Assembly: GCA_039816045.1 (NCBI GenBank)
Contig: JBCBYB010000007.1
Location: 62,001 to 126,000 of the forward strand
Length of the DNA: 64,000 nucleotides
Source: Thermohalobaculum sp039816045
GTDB taxonomy: Bacteria; Pseudomonadota; Alphaproteobacteria; Rhodobacterales; Rhodobacteraceae
Direction: 5' to 3'
The position numbers were made by a program, and so were the translations under genes. This document shows, one piece after another, positions 1-7,993 of the stretch (its first letter is position 1; the number at the start of each line of letters is the position of its first letter). The notes beneath the pieces are model-generated. The model was not told the origin of the DNA. It saw nothing but the letters and a program-made list of their open reading frames with translations, and ran no database searches.

Positions 1-209
1 AACACTTCGCAGGCCAGCCGGATCTGTGGCTCCTTGCGCTCGACAGTGAAGCGGAGGATGTCGCGGCCGCGCTTGAATGGGAGCCGTCACGAGGCGGGGC
101 ACTGTTTCCGCATCTCTATGCGGCCTTGCGTCTCAGCGATGTGGTCTCGGAGCAGCAGATCGCCGCAGGGCCAGATGGCGTGCATCGTTTGCCGGACGGA
201 TTGGCGTGA
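1..209 (+). CDS. DUF952 family protein, 3' part only
   Basis: The reading frame is open from the left edge of the window to a TGA at 207-209, so the start codon lies outside. The visible 68 residues contain His-Phe-Ala-Gly-Gln-Pro-Asp-Leu-Trp-Leu-Leu and then Gly-Gly-Ala-Leu-Phe-Pro-His-Leu-Tyr, the pattern of the DUF952 family, a small family of about 110 residues with no established biochemical role. The stop overlaps the GTG start of pyrD in the order GTGA, so the two genes are probably co-transcribed and translationally coupled. In alphaproteobacteria DUF952 genes are often found beside pyrD, from memory of gene order, which supports the call. The function is unknown. Confidence 0.8.
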   Translation, partial: HFAGQPDLWLLALDSEAEDVAAALEWEPSRGGALFPHLYAALRLSDVVSEQQIAAGPDGVHRLPDGLA

Positions 210-1258
210 GCCTCACCGAGCGGGCTGGCCTGGCGCTTCTGCGCGCGGTTGATCCCGAGACTGCACATGGCTTGGCGCTTCGAGCCTTGCGCGCAGGGCT
301 TGGGCCTTCGGGCGGTCCCGTCACCGATGTGCGACTGGCAACCACCGTCGCAGGCTTGGCGCTGCCAAACCCGGTCGGGATCGCTGCGGGATTTGATAAA
401 AATGCCGAGGCGCTCGGGCCGCTCCTGCGCGCGGGGCCGGGGTTCGTTGAGGTGGGAGCGGTCACGCCGCGCCCCCAGCCCGGCAATCCGCGCCCGCGGC
501 TTTTCCGGCTGCGAGAAGATGCGGCCGCCATTAACCGCTTCGGTTTTAACAATGACGGGATGGAGGCGATTCGGCCCCGGCTTCTCGCCGTCCGCGGACA
601 GGGTGTTGTCGGCGTGAACCTTGGCGCCAACAAAGACAGTGCCGATCGAGCCGCAGACTACGCGACGGTGCTCGCCCATCTCTACGACGCTGCGGACTTC
701 TTTACGGTCAATGTGTCTTCGCCAAACACGGAGAAACTGCGCGTTCTACAAGAGCGGGCGGCGCTCGAAGGTCTGCTCGAGGGGGTGTTGGAAGCCCGCG
801 CGGGTCAAGCGGGCCCTGCCAAACCAGTGTTCTTGAAGATCGCACCGGATCTCGACGCGGCGGCACTTGCCGACATTGCTTTTGTCGCGCGGGGGCTCGC
901 TCTCGACGGGATCATCGCGACCAACACGACGCTTGCTCGGGAGGGTCTACGGAGTCGCCATGCCTCTGAGGCCGGGGGCTTGTCCGGCCGTCCGTTGTTC
1001 GCGCGCTCGACGGAGGTACTGCGGACGCTTGTCCGTCTGACGGAGGGTGCGGTTCCACTGATTGGGGTGGGCGGGGTAAGCTCGGGCGCCGAAGCTGTCG
1101 CGAAGATCAGATCAGGGGCGAGCGCCGTGCAACTCTACACGGCAGTCGCCTATCGCGGGCTTTCCCTCACGGTCGAGATCGCTCAAGCCTTGTCGGATCA
1201 CGTCCGTGCGAGTCAGGTCTCGACGATCGCCGGTCTCGTCGGCGTGGATGCGGGCTGA
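206..1258 (+). CDS. pyrD: Dihydroorotate dehydrogenase (quinone), class 2
   Basis: PyrD oxidises dihydroorotate to orotate, the fourth step of de novo pyrimidine synthesis, passing electrons through FMN to membrane quinone. The 350-residue product is the usual class 2 length. The FMN and substrate signatures are visible: GFDKNAEALGPLL, then GAVTPRPQPGNPRPRLFRL, INRFGFNNDG, and VNVSSPNTEKLR, which carries the serine base of class 2 enzymes (class 1 uses cysteine). A C-terminal IGVGGV and QLYTA phosphate-binding region is present. I chose the GTG at 206 because it overlaps the DUF952 stop and begins SLTERAGLALLRAVDPETAHGLALRAL, the typical N-terminal membrane-associating helices; the longer open frame upstream is antisense to family expectations. 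Confidence 0.95.
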   Translation: MSLTERAGLALLRAVDPETAHGLALRALRAGLGPSGGPVTDVRLATTVAGLALPNPVGIAAGFDKNAEALGPLLRAGPGFVEVGAVTPRPQPGNPRPRLFRLREDAAAINRFGFNNDGMEAIRPRLLAVRGQGVVGVNLGANKDSADRAADYATVLAHLYDAADFFTVNVSSPNTEKLRVLQERAALEGLLEGVLEARAGQAGPAKPVFLKIAPDLDAAALADIAFVARGLALDGIIATNTTLAREGLRSRHASEAGGLSGRPLFARSTEVLRTLVRLTEGAVPLIGVGGVSSGAEAVAKIRSGASAVQLYTAVAYRGLSLTVEIAQALSDHVRASQVSTIAGLVGVDAG

Positions 1259-1274
1259 CGCGTAAAGCGTCAGC
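1254..1274. terminator. Hairpin shared by two convergent gene ends
   Basis: GCTGACGC and GCGTCAGC form a perfect eight-base-pair stem around the loop GTAAA. The stem contains the TGA of pyrD on the plus strand and the stop of the minus-strand gene ending at 1270. No T-run follows on either side, so it may slow or protect both transcript ends rather than act as a classical intrinsic terminator. Confidence 0.45.
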
Positions 1275-1698
1275 GCGAGTATTCGAGCCCAACGGCCTCG
1301 CCGAAGACGGTTCCATCATCGTAGAAAACGGTCAGATCGCAGATGAGCTTCCCACCATCTCGAGCACAGCTATAATCGCGCCGAGCGAGTCGGAACACTT
1401 GTTCTTCCTGGCGGCAAGCTTCCTCTTGGAAAGGAACGGTGAAGGTCACTGCGCCTTGTTCTGTCCCCTGAACTTCAAGCAAACCGTTACACGAGCCCTT
1501 GACCAAGCCTTGTTGTTCGTCTTCGACTGCATAGTCGAGATTGAACGTCCCCGAGCCTGGGTCAGTTAGACAAATTGTGGAAAATACACTTCCATCGCTG
1601 TAGTGCCAACACCCATTGAGTGATTGGCTATGGGCCGGACCGATTAAAGCGAAAACCCCCGCTACGATGGCCAGCACAACATTCCATCTCATTGTCAT
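1270..1698 (-). CDS. Small secreted protein of unknown function
   Basis: The gene encodes about 142 residues. The N-terminus has an Arg, a hydrophobic stretch VVLAIVAGVFALIG and then AHSQS, a convincing Sec signal peptide with cleavage near the Ser-Gln. The mature part begins LNGCWHYSDGSVFSTICL and has four to six cysteines, so disulfide bonds in the periplasm are plausible; the sequence reads like a small lipocalin-like or beta-rich domain, but I do not recognise a family. Three nearby starts are possible (TTG at 1707, ATG at 1698, ATG at 1692); 1698 or 1692 lie just downstream of a GGGG and fit best. It converges on pyrD and seems to be a single-gene unit. Confidence 0.6.
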   Translation of the reverse strand: MTMRWNVVLAIVAGVFALIGPAHSQSLNGCWHYSDGSVFSTICLTDPGSGTFNLDYAVEDEQQGLVKGSCNGLLEVQGTEQGAVTFTVPFQEEACRQEEQVFRLARRDYSCARDGGKLICDLTVFYDDGTVFGEAVGLEYSR

Positions 1699-1752
1699 CC
1701 CCAGCAAACATCCCTCACGCGCCTTAAGTGTAGAACACTCCGCTAGTCAATT

Positions 1753-3096
1753 CTAGTGATGAGATAAACCAGTTTGTGCCCGGGCCTCGAGAGCGGGATA
1801 TCGAAGCCCGAGCGTTGCCGCACGGATGATCATCAGCGCCCAAAGAGAGGCCCAGAGCCCATGATTTCCATAGGTTTCGCTTAGCACCCAACTCAGCGGT
1901 AGGAACACTGCGGTCGATACCAGCATCGCATTGCGCGTGCTTTTCCCGTCGGCGGCGCCGATAAATATACCGTCCAGTTGATAGGCGATGACGGCGATCA
2001 CAGGCAGACAGGTGGCCCAAAGCGCATGGGCGCCGGCGTTCTCGCGAACCGCATCCACATTGGTGAAGAGATTGATCATCGGCTGGGCAAGCAAGCTGGC
2101 CAAGAGTGCAAAGACCGCCGCAAGCGCCAGTGCTGCCAAGCCGCTGATCACGACCGAGCGACGCAGCCTGTCTCTGTCCCGCGCACCGAGTGACTGACCG
2201 ACGAGCGTCTCTGCCGCCATCGCGAAGCCGTCGAGCGCATAAGCCGAAACATGCAGAAACTGGAGCAACACGCCGTTTGCCGCCAACACCAGATCGCCTT
2301 CCAGCGAGCCGAGCCGCGCAACCCAGAGAAAGCTCCCCGTCAGGCAGAGCGTCCGGATGAAGAGATCGACGTTCAGCGCGAAGAGCTGGCTCAGCTCCTC
2401 CCGTTTGAGGATGCGCTGCCAGTCCAATCGGTAACCCGCAGGCATCATCACAAGAGCGCGTTCTCGCACCCGCCAGAGTCCGAGGGCAAGGCCGCCCCAG
2501 GCCGCAAGTGCGGTGCCCAGGGCGACCCCCTCGACCCCCCATCCCAAGCCGAGCACGAAGAGGAGGTTCAGGGCGATGTTCAGCAAAGAAATGGTGATCT
2601 GAAGCTCGAACAGCCGCCGTGTGAGTTCCTGGCCGACGAACCAGCCCATGATGGCCAGGTTCGCGAATTCGGCCGGCGCTCCCCAGAAGCGGATGAGAAT
2701 GTAGCTGCGGGCCTCCGCCTCGGCGGCGTCGGATCCTTCGAAAATCGCCAGTCCGACCGCCGCGATGCCACCGGATGCAAACATCAGGACCACCGAGAGG
2801 GCTGCTCCGATGAGGAGCGCGCGAACCAGCGTGTTCATGACGCGCCGACCGTCGCCGGCGCCAAGGGCCTGTGCGGTGAGCCCCGAGCAGCCGATCTGGA
2901 GGAAATTGAATGAGGAGAACACCATCGTGATGACGGTGGCACCGAGGGTGACCGCGGCCAGGTAATGGGCGGCGCCGAGGTTGCCGATGATCGCGGTGTC
3001 GATAGCCCCTTGAAGCGGTACAGCAGCATTCGACAGAACGACGGGCAGGGCAATGCCTGCGACGCGCCGGAACGTGACGGGCGCTTGCGGGGTCAT
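1753..3096 (-). CDS. MATE family efflux transporter
   Basis: The 447-residue product is a polytopic inner-membrane protein with about twelve hydrophobic segments and the repeated two-lobe layout of MATE (multi antimicrobial extrusion) transporters, which export cationic drugs and metabolites using proton or sodium gradients. Family features visible are the N-terminal PVVLSNAAVPLQGAIDTAIIGNLG and LAAVTLGATVI, and a second repeat with AANGVLLQFLHVSAYALDGFAMAAETLVGQSLG. This DinF-like sequence suggests the DinF subfamily rather than NorM. The start at 3096 is chosen because its ATG overlaps the stop of the upstream SGNH hydrolase (ATGA), and because the longer frame begins with a non-hydrophobic, unrelated extension. 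Substrate cannot be told from sequence. Confidence 0.88.
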   Translation of the reverse strand: MTPQAPVTFRRVAGIALPVVLSNAAVPLQGAIDTAIIGNLGAAHYLAAVTLGATVITMVFSSFNFLQIGCSGLTAQALGAGDGRRVMNTLVRALLIGAALSVVLMFASGGIAAVGLAIFEGSDAAEAEARSYILIRFWGAPAEFANLAIMGWFVGQELTRRLFELQITISLLNIALNLLFVLGLGWGVEGVALGTALAAWGGLALGLWRVRERALVMMPAGYRLDWQRILKREELSQLFALNVDLFIRTLCLTGSFLWVARLGSLEGDLVLAANGVLLQFLHVSAYALDGFAMAAETLVGQSLGARDRDRLRRSVVISGLAALALAAVFALLASLLAQPMINLFTNVDAVRENAGAHALWATCLPVIAVIAYQLDGIFIGAADGKSTRNAMLVSTAVFLPLSWVLSETYGNHGLWASLWALMIIRAATLGLRYPALEARAQTGLSHH

Positions 3097-3803
3097 GGAA
3101 GGCGTGCGCGGTTGGCCTCGATCCCGGCTTTGAGGGCATCGGCCCAAACCGCGTAGACCTCAGGCCCGGGGTGGAAACCGTCTTCTGCCATCGCATCGAT
3201 CCCCAGAGTGAGGTCGAGCGGCACATGGCGCACATCCGCAGTCTCCGCGGCCCAGTCGGCGAGAGCTCGGTCATGGGCCTCGGCTTGCCGTCCGAGGTAC
3301 CAGCGCAACGGTTGCGGTAGCGCCGGGAAGGATCCCATGGGCGGCATAGCGGAGGCGAGGATCAGGCGAGCGCCCCGGTACCGGAGGTCCTGGGACAACC
3401 CGACATAGCTGTCCAGCCATCGGGCTATCCCGGTCTCTGTGGTGATGTCGTTCACGCCGAGACAAAGCACGACGAGATCCGCCTTGAGCGAAGGGTCATC
3501 GGCGAGGGCAGAGCGCGCGTCCGCTGTCGTCCAGCCGGTTCGGGCGATGACAGTCCAGGCGGTGCGATACTCCGGAGAGAGTTGCGCGACGAGCTGACCC
3601 ACCAACGCATCGGACTGCGTCGCCGCCCCCACACCGGCGGCGGAGCTGTCGCCGAGGACCAGTAGCCTCAACGGTGGGCCCTCCCCGACAATGCCTTCGC
3701 GCGGCCCCTCGGCCTCTGGCAATCTCAGGATGTCGCGCCGGACACGCCGCCCTTGGGTGAGCAGGAGAGGCCCGAGGGCAATGCGGATCGCGGCGAGGCT
3801 CAC
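3093..3803 (-). CDS. SGNH/GDSL-family hydrolase
   Basis: This 236-residue protein carries the blocks of the SGNH hydrolase family of esterases and acylhydrolases. Block I is LLVLGDSSAAGVG with the nucleophilic Ser, block III is CLGVNDI with the oxyanion Asn, and block V is DGFHPGPEVY with the catalytic Asp and His. The oxyanion Gly of block II is probably in ARTGWTT. The N-terminal 40 residues include a moderately hydrophobic stretch that could anchor it to the membrane. The start is a GTG three bases from the stop of the upstream thioesterase gene, and its own end overlaps the MATE start. Position among thioesterases suggests an acyl-ester substrate, but this is inference. Confidence 0.85.
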   Translation of the reverse strand: MSLAAIRIALGPLLLTQGRRVRRDILRLPEAEGPREGIVGEGPPLRLLVLGDSSAAGVGAATQSDALVGQLVAQLSPEYRTAWTVIARTGWTTADARSALADDPSLKADLVVLCLGVNDITTETGIARWLDSYVGLSQDLRYRGARLILASAMPPMGSFPALPQPLRWYLGRQAEAHDRALADWAAETADVRHVPLDLTLGIDAMAEDGFHPGPEVYAVWADALKAGIEANRARLP

Positions 3804-3806
3804 CGC

Positions 3807-4295
3807 TCAGTCCCGCATCAGGAAATTGCCCCGCAGCATGGCGATCGGGCGGGCGCGTTCCTCCTGCCAGGCCTCGACGTGGATATGGACCACGCGGCGA
3901 CCGGCCTTCTGGACGTTCGCGCGGGCAAAGCTTTCCCTCGGGCGGCCCGAGCGCAGATAGTCGATGGTAATATCAATGGTCTTCGGCATGGGCGGAAAGC
4001 GGCCCTCTTCGATCGCTTGGGCGCGATCCGCTCCCGCCTCCATCTCGATCAGTGCACGATCCCAGGCGAGTTGCATCAGCGCCGTCATCTCGAGGAAAGC
4101 CCCAATCGCGCCGCCATGGAGTGCGGGCAGAATCGGGTTGCCAACGAGGGCATCGGCGAAGGGCATTCGGGTGGTGAGTTCGTCCCCGAGGCGGTCGGCC
4201 ACCACGCCGAGAAAGCGGTTGTACGGCACGGCTTCGATCAGCCGGGCCAGGGCCCGATCGCGCGCGGTCTCCCGCTCGAGGGGCGTGGGGGTCAA
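3807..4295 (-). CDS. PaaI-type hotdog thioesterase (first of a tandem pair)
   Basis: The 162-residue product has the hotdog-fold thioesterase pattern: LHGGAIGAFLEMTALMQLAW forms the central helix with the HGG motif, followed by KTIDITIDYLRSGRPRESFARANVQKAGRRVVHIHVEAW, the beta strands that line the acyl-CoA pocket. PaaI-type enzymes hydrolyse acyl- or aryl-CoA thioesters. The start is taken as TTG at 4295, overlapping the stop of the neighbouring paralogue (TTGA) with GGGGAGG six bases upstream. It belongs to a four-gene minus-strand run with its paralogue, the SGNH hydrolase and the MATE exporter, so a heteromeric thioesterase is possible. Confidence 0.82.
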   Translation of the reverse strand: MTPTPLERETARDRALARLIEAVPYNRFLGVVADRLGDELTTRMPFADALVGNPILPALHGGAIGAFLEMTALMQLAWDRALIEMEAGADRAQAIEEGRFPPMPKTIDITIDYLRSGRPRESFARANVQKAGRRVVHIHVEAWQEERARPIAMLRGNFLMRD

Positions 4296-4795
4296 GGGGT
4301 TGCCTCCCCATCGGGGCGGGTCAGAACGAATGCGCCGGCTGCCGAGGCTATCGGGTCGTCCGGATCCTCATGATAAGCAACGGCACGAGCGAACGCGATG
4401 GCCCGAGTGAGCCGATAGCATTCGGCCCGCGCCCAAACTCGGAGCGCCTTCCGGGCAGGGCGCATATAGTCGATCCGCAGGTCCAGCGTTGCCGTCGCCA
4501 CGAGTGTCTCTGGAACAGCCATCACCGCAATTCCGCAGGCTGTGTCGAGAAGCGATGTGATGACGCCGCCGTGCATGACCCCGGTCTCCGGATCTCCTAT
4601 GAGCCGGGCGTCGTAAGGAACGGAGAGCAACCCAATCCCTTGATGGGCCATGTGCAGGCGCATTCCAATCTCTCGGCTATGGGGCAGACCGCTCAGCAGG
4701 CTCCCTTCAACGTCGACCTCTGCTGAGCCGCGCATGATTTCTGCGAGGCGGCCGTCGCCATCTTCCGGAGTGTTGCTGGTGTTATCGCCGCCCAT
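4292..4795 (-). CDS. PaaI-type hotdog thioesterase (second of a tandem pair)
   Basis: This 167-residue protein is a paralogue of the adjacent thioesterase. The hotdog signature is seen in GVMHGGVITSLLDTACGIAVM, where HGG and the following Asp lie at the start of the central helix and typically polarise the thioester, and in TATLDLRIDYMRPARKALRVWARAECYRLTRAIAFARAVAY. The HGG-x(6)-D arrangement is better preserved here than in its neighbour. An ATG at 4795 is chosen; a GTG at 4840 in the same frame would add 15 residues of no family character. It is the first gene of the minus-strand run that ends with the MATE exporter. Confidence 0.82.
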   Translation of the reverse strand: MGGDNTSNTPEDGDGRLAEIMRGSAEVDVEGSLLSGLPHSREIGMRLHMAHQGIGLLSVPYDARLIGDPETGVMHGGVITSLLDTACGIAVMAVPETLVATATLDLRIDYMRPARKALRVWARAECYRLTRAIAFARAVAYHEDPDDPIASAAGAFVLTRPDGEATP

Positions 4796-4858
4796 CGACC
4801 GATCCGCTTTACAGAACGCATGCGGCGGCCCTGAGGCCACCGCGGTTGTCAGGCTGTC

Positions 4859-5293
4859 TCAGGCCCCGTCTTTGGCCAACAGATCGCGGATCTCGGCCAG
4901 CAGGACTTCCTGTTTCGGCGGTTCGGGCGGCGTTTCCGCTTCCTTCTCCGCTTCGGCAGACCGCTTGAGTTGGTTGACGCCCTTGATGATCAGAAACAGC
5001 ACCCAAGACACGATAAGAAAGCTAATCACGGCGTTGATGAAAAGGCCGTAGTTCAGGGTGGCCGCGCCGGCATCTTGGGCCGCCGACAACGACGCATAGT
5101 CCTGTCCGCTCAGGTTGATGAACAGGTTCGAAAAATCGATGCCGCCGGTCAGCACCCCGATGATCGGGTTGATGATGTCGGCGACGAAACTGTTAACGAT
5201 CGACGTGAATGCCGCGCCGACAACGATGCCAACTCCCATATCGACGACGTTGCCCTTGACGGCGAACTCTTTGAACTCGTTGAGGATGGACAT
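4859..5293 (-). CDS. mscL: Large-conductance mechanosensitive channel MscL
   Basis: MscL is a homopentameric inner-membrane channel that opens under extreme membrane tension to release solutes during osmotic downshock. The 144-residue product starts MSILNEFKEFAVKGNVVDMGVG, the amphipathic N-terminal helix and the conserved gate region of transmembrane segment 1 (VVDMGVGIVVGAAFTSIVNSFV), followed by DIINPIIG. TM2 is seen in NYGLFINAVISFLIVSWVLFLIIKGVNQLKR, and the cytoplasmic helix holds LLAEIRDLLA, as is usual. The start at 5293 matches the family N-terminus and has GAGAGAAG upstream; the longer frame does not. It is transcribed away from the MerR regulator. Confidence 0.96.
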   Translation of the reverse strand: MSILNEFKEFAVKGNVVDMGVGIVVGAAFTSIVNSFVADIINPIIGVLTGGIDFSNLFINLSGQDYASLSAAQDAGAATLNYGLFINAVISFLIVSWVLFLIIKGVNQLKRSAEAEKEAETPPEPPKQEVLLAEIRDLLAKDGA

Positions 5294-5395
5294 GCTTCTC
5301 TCCCTAAGGTTTCCCCCACATGCGCCGCGCTGAATATCACGGCGAGAGCCCATGCAGCGAGGCAATTTCGCACCGGAGCTCTCGGAGGGCGTTTA

Positions 5396-5413
5396 GTTTA
5401 CTCTTGCGTAAAC
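5396..5413 (+). promoter_or_regulatory. Candidate MerR-family operator
   Basis: GTTTAC, six bases, then GTAAAC form a perfect inverted repeat 111 bases before the proposed start of the MerR gene, in the gap between mscL and the beta-oxidation operon. The right half continues as GTAAACGTCAA, which resembles the half-site recalled for LiuR-type MerR regulators of acyl-CoA catabolism. This is a by-eye call, and binding by the adjacent regulator is inferred. Confidence 0.4.
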
Positions 5414-5523
5414 GTCAACCTGCGTCTATATGCGTGACCAAGATGAGCACGCACCAAGGATTGGCGGACGCGAAGATGGACGGCATAACAGATCGACAAC
5501 CTCCCGAACCGTCGAGGATATCC

Positions 5524-5922
5524 ATGGGAACGCAGACGCATACTATCCGCCAGCTTTGCGACGAATTCAGCGTCACCCCCCGTACGCTGCGGTTTTATGA
5601 GGCCAAGGGTCTGCTAGAGCCGATTCGCCAAGGCCAGAGACGGCTCTTCACACCAAGGGACCGGGCACGACTGATTCTCATCCTGCGCGGCAAGCGGTTT
5701 GGCTTTTCGCTCTCAGAGATCAAGGACCTGCTTGAACTCTATGACTATGGCGACGATCAGGTCTCGCAGCTTTCCGCGACGCTCGCTGCAGCGAAGCGCC
5801 ACCATGCCGAGCTGACCGCCAAGCGGGATGAGCTCAACGAGGCGATCAATGAGCTCGAAGCGCAAATGTCGACCGTGAAGAAGCTGCTCTCCGAGAAATC
5901 TGCTGACCAGGTCGCAGAATAG
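5524..5922 (+). CDS. MerR-family regulator heading the beta-oxidation operon
   Basis: The 132-residue product has an N-terminal MerR winged helix: TIRQLCDEFSVTPRTLRFYEAKGLLEP followed by RRLFTPRDRARLILILRGKRFGFSLSEIKDLLELYD. A C-terminal coiled coil follows, rich in Ala, Glu and Lys, which mediates dimerisation. No cysteine pair for metal is visible, so it is more like the acyl-CoA or metabolite responsive MerR proteins (LiuR class) than metal sensors. ATG 5524 is preferred, with GAGGA nine bases before; an earlier in-frame ATG at 5443 lacks a ribosome site. It lies 38 bases before an acyl-CoA dehydrogenase gene, so control of the fatty-acid degradation operon is likely, possibly through the inverted repeat at 5396-5413. 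Confidence 0.83.
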   Translation: MGTQTHTIRQLCDEFSVTPRTLRFYEAKGLLEPIRQGQRRLFTPRDRARLILILRGKRFGFSLSEIKDLLELYDYGDDQVSQLSATLAAAKRHHAELTAKRDELNEAINELEAQMSTVKKLLSEKSADQVAE

Positions 5923-5960
5923 CGACCGGTACGACACCAACCGAACCGGAGGTTACGCCC

Positions 5961-7754
5961 ATGTATGCCTATACCCCACCGCTTGAGGACTATAAGTTTC
6001 TGTTCCATGAGGTTCTGAAGCTGCATGAGTTTTCGGAGATCGAGGGCTATGAGGAGCTGACCCCCGATTTCACCGAGGCGGTTCTGGGCGAGGCGGGGCG
6101 GATTGCCACCGAGGTTCTGCATCCGCTCAACGCCATCGGCGATCGCGAAGGCTGCAAGCTTGAGAACGGTGTCGTTCGAGCTCCGACCGGGTTCCGCGAG
6201 GCCTATGACACGATGCGCGAAGGGGCTTGGCCCGCGCTGGAATGTGATCCCGACTATGGCGGGCAGGGGTTGCCCTCGGTGATCAGCTTGGCGGTGGGGA
6301 CTATGAAGTCCGCCTGCAACATGGCCGCGATGATGTATCATGGTCTGACCCACGGGGCTTACTCGGCGCTGCATCAGTATGGCTCCGATGAGCAGAAGCA
6401 GATGTACCTGCCGAAGCTTGTCTCGGGCGAGTGGATGGGCACGATGAACCTGACCGAGCCGCAATGCGGCACGGATCTCGGGCTCGTAAAGACCAAAGCG
6501 GTGCCAAACGGCGACGACTCCTTCGCGATCACGGGTACCAAGATCTGGATCTCGTCCGGCGAGCACGATCTGGCGGACAACATCATCCACTTGGTGCTCG
6601 CGCGCATGCCAGACGCGCCGGAGGGCACCAAGGGGCTCTCACTCTTTGTCGTGCCGAAGTTCCTGGTGAACGACGATGGCAGCCTCGGCGAGCGCAACAC
6701 CACGACCTGCATCGGGCTCGAGAACAAGATGGGCCTGCATGGCAACTCGACCTGTGTGATGAGCCACGAAGGCGCTAAGGGCTGGCTGGTCGGCGAGCCG
6801 AACCAGGGCCTGAAAGCGATGTTCGTGATGATGAACGAGGCGCGGCTGCTTGTGGGCATGCAGGGGCTCGCGCAGGCGAGTGCGGCCTATCAGGAGGCGG
6901 TGCAGTTCGCGCGCGAGCGGCTTCAGGGCCGCGCGGTCACGGGAGCGACCAACCCGGACGGCCCGGCAGACCCAATCATCAGCCACGCCGATGTGCGTCG
7001 GATGCTGATGGAGCAGAAGAGCTTCGTCGAGGGTGGCATGGGGATGCTCGCCTGGGTCGCGATGCTGCTCGACGCCGAGAAGCGCCACACCGACCCGGCC
7101 GAGAAGGCGCGCGCCGCCGACATGGTGGCGCTGCTGACCCCGGTGGTGAAGGCGTTCCTGACCGACGAAGGCTTCCGCCTCTCCACGGTTGCGCAGCAAT
7201 GCTTCGGTGGCGCGGGCTATGTCGAGGACACCGGGCTCAGCCAACTTGTGCGGGATGCACGGATCACCATGATCTACGAGGGCACCTCGGGCGTGCAGGC
7301 GCTGGATCTCGTCGGCCGCAAGTTGGCGCTCAAGGGCGGCAAGCCGATGATGACCTTCTTCGAGTACATCAAGGGCTATATCAAGGACAACGAGGACGAT
7401 CTGGCGCTGGCTCGGAACTTCCTGGAGCCGCTGAAGGACGCGTCGAAGGACCTGCAGAAAGCTGCAATGTTCTTTATGCAGGCGGGGATGAAGAACCCCA
7501 ATGCGGCCCTGGCCGGTGCGGTCGATTTCCTCCATCTCTTCGGCCACGTGTCGATGGGGCTGGCCTGGACCCGGATGGCCAAGGCCGCGTCCAAGGCGCT
7601 TGAGGACGGCACCGACAACCCGGACTACTATACCGCCAAGCTGACGACGGGTCGGTTCTACATGTCGCGCGTGCTGCCGGCGACCAAGCTCCACCTCGCG
7701 CGTATTGAGACGGGTGCGGACCCTGTGATGGACCTCGCCGCCGAAGCCTTCTGA
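5961..7754 (+). CDS. Acyl-CoA dehydrogenase with C-terminal extension (FadE-like)
   Basis: Acyl-CoA dehydrogenases introduce the trans-2 double bond in acyl-CoA using FAD, the first step of beta-oxidation. This 597-residue protein belongs to the long subgroup with an extra C-terminal domain. Visible signatures are MNLTEPQCGTDLGLVKTKA (FAD/substrate loop), ITGTKIWISSGEHDL, the central MNEARLLVGMQGLAQASAAYQEAV, then QCFGGAGYVEDTGLSQLVRDARI and MIYEGTSGVQALDLVGRKL, where the Glu is the usual catalytic base. The C-terminal 150 residues are helical. The same subgroup includes the methylmercaptopropionyl-CoA dehydrogenase DmdC, but the thiolase and FadJ partners here argue for fatty-acid degradation. 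Good ribosome site (GGAGG) upstream. Confidence 0.93.
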   Translation: MYAYTPPLEDYKFLFHEVLKLHEFSEIEGYEELTPDFTEAVLGEAGRIATEVLHPLNAIGDREGCKLENGVVRAPTGFREAYDTMREGAWPALECDPDYGGQGLPSVISLAVGTMKSACNMAAMMYHGLTHGAYSALHQYGSDEQKQMYLPKLVSGEWMGTMNLTEPQCGTDLGLVKTKAVPNGDDSFAITGTKIWISSGEHDLADNIIHLVLARMPDAPEGTKGLSLFVVPKFLVNDDGSLGERNTTTCIGLENKMGLHGNSTCVMSHEGAKGWLVGEPNQGLKAMFVMMNEARLLVGMQGLAQASAAYQEAVQFARERLQGRAVTGATNPDGPADPIISHADVRRMLMEQKSFVEGGMGMLAWVAMLLDAEKRHTDPAEKARAADMVALLTPVVKAFLTDEGFRLSTVAQQCFGGAGYVEDTGLSQLVRDARITMIYEGTSGVQALDLVGRKLALKGGKPMMTFFEYIKGYIKDNEDDLALARNFLEPLKDASKDLQKAAMFFMQAGMKNPNAALAGAVDFLHLFGHVSMGLAWTRMAKAASKALEDGTDNPDYYTAKLTTGRFYMSRVLPATKLHLARIETGADPVMDLAAEAF

Positions 7755-7762
7755 GGTCGGCA

Positions 7763-7993
7763 TTGGCCAAGCGCCTGGAAAAGCCGGTCAAGCTCCGGGT
7801 GGGTCTCACCGAGCCCGCCTATGCCCGGCTCCGCGCGCTGAATGCCGAGTATGGCCTTGGGAACGACTATCTGCTGGTGGTGCTGCTGGAGCATCTCGAC
7901 GAGTATGCGGACGAGGGTCGGCTGAAGGCGGCCTTTGAGACGTTCATCGCCGAGTTCGGCGCGCCACCTGCGAAAGGAACGAAAGATGGCTGA
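7763..7993 (+). CDS. Small conserved-looking protein in the beta-oxidation operon
   Basis: A TTG start at 7763, preceded by GAGGTCGG, opens a 76-residue frame nine bases after the acyl-CoA dehydrogenase stop, and its end overlaps the glutathione S-transferase start by eight bases. The product is basic at the N-terminus and then helical (EPAYARLRALNAEYGLGNDYLLVVLLEHLDEYADEGRL). The tight packing and coupling argue that it is real. It has no cysteine, no signal peptide and no membrane segment, so a small cytoplasmic helical protein. No family is recognised and no function is claimed. Confidence 0.6.
   Translation: MAKRLEKPVKLRVGLTEPAYARLRALNAEYGLGNDYLLVVLLEHLDEYADEGRLKAAFETFIAEFGAPPAKGTKDG

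Noticed and set aside
5961..7754. DmdC (methylmercaptopropionyl-CoA dehydrogenase) as the identity of the acyl-CoA dehydrogenase
   Set aside because: It belongs to the same long subgroup, but the operon has thiolase and FadJ and no dmd partners, so the general name is safer.
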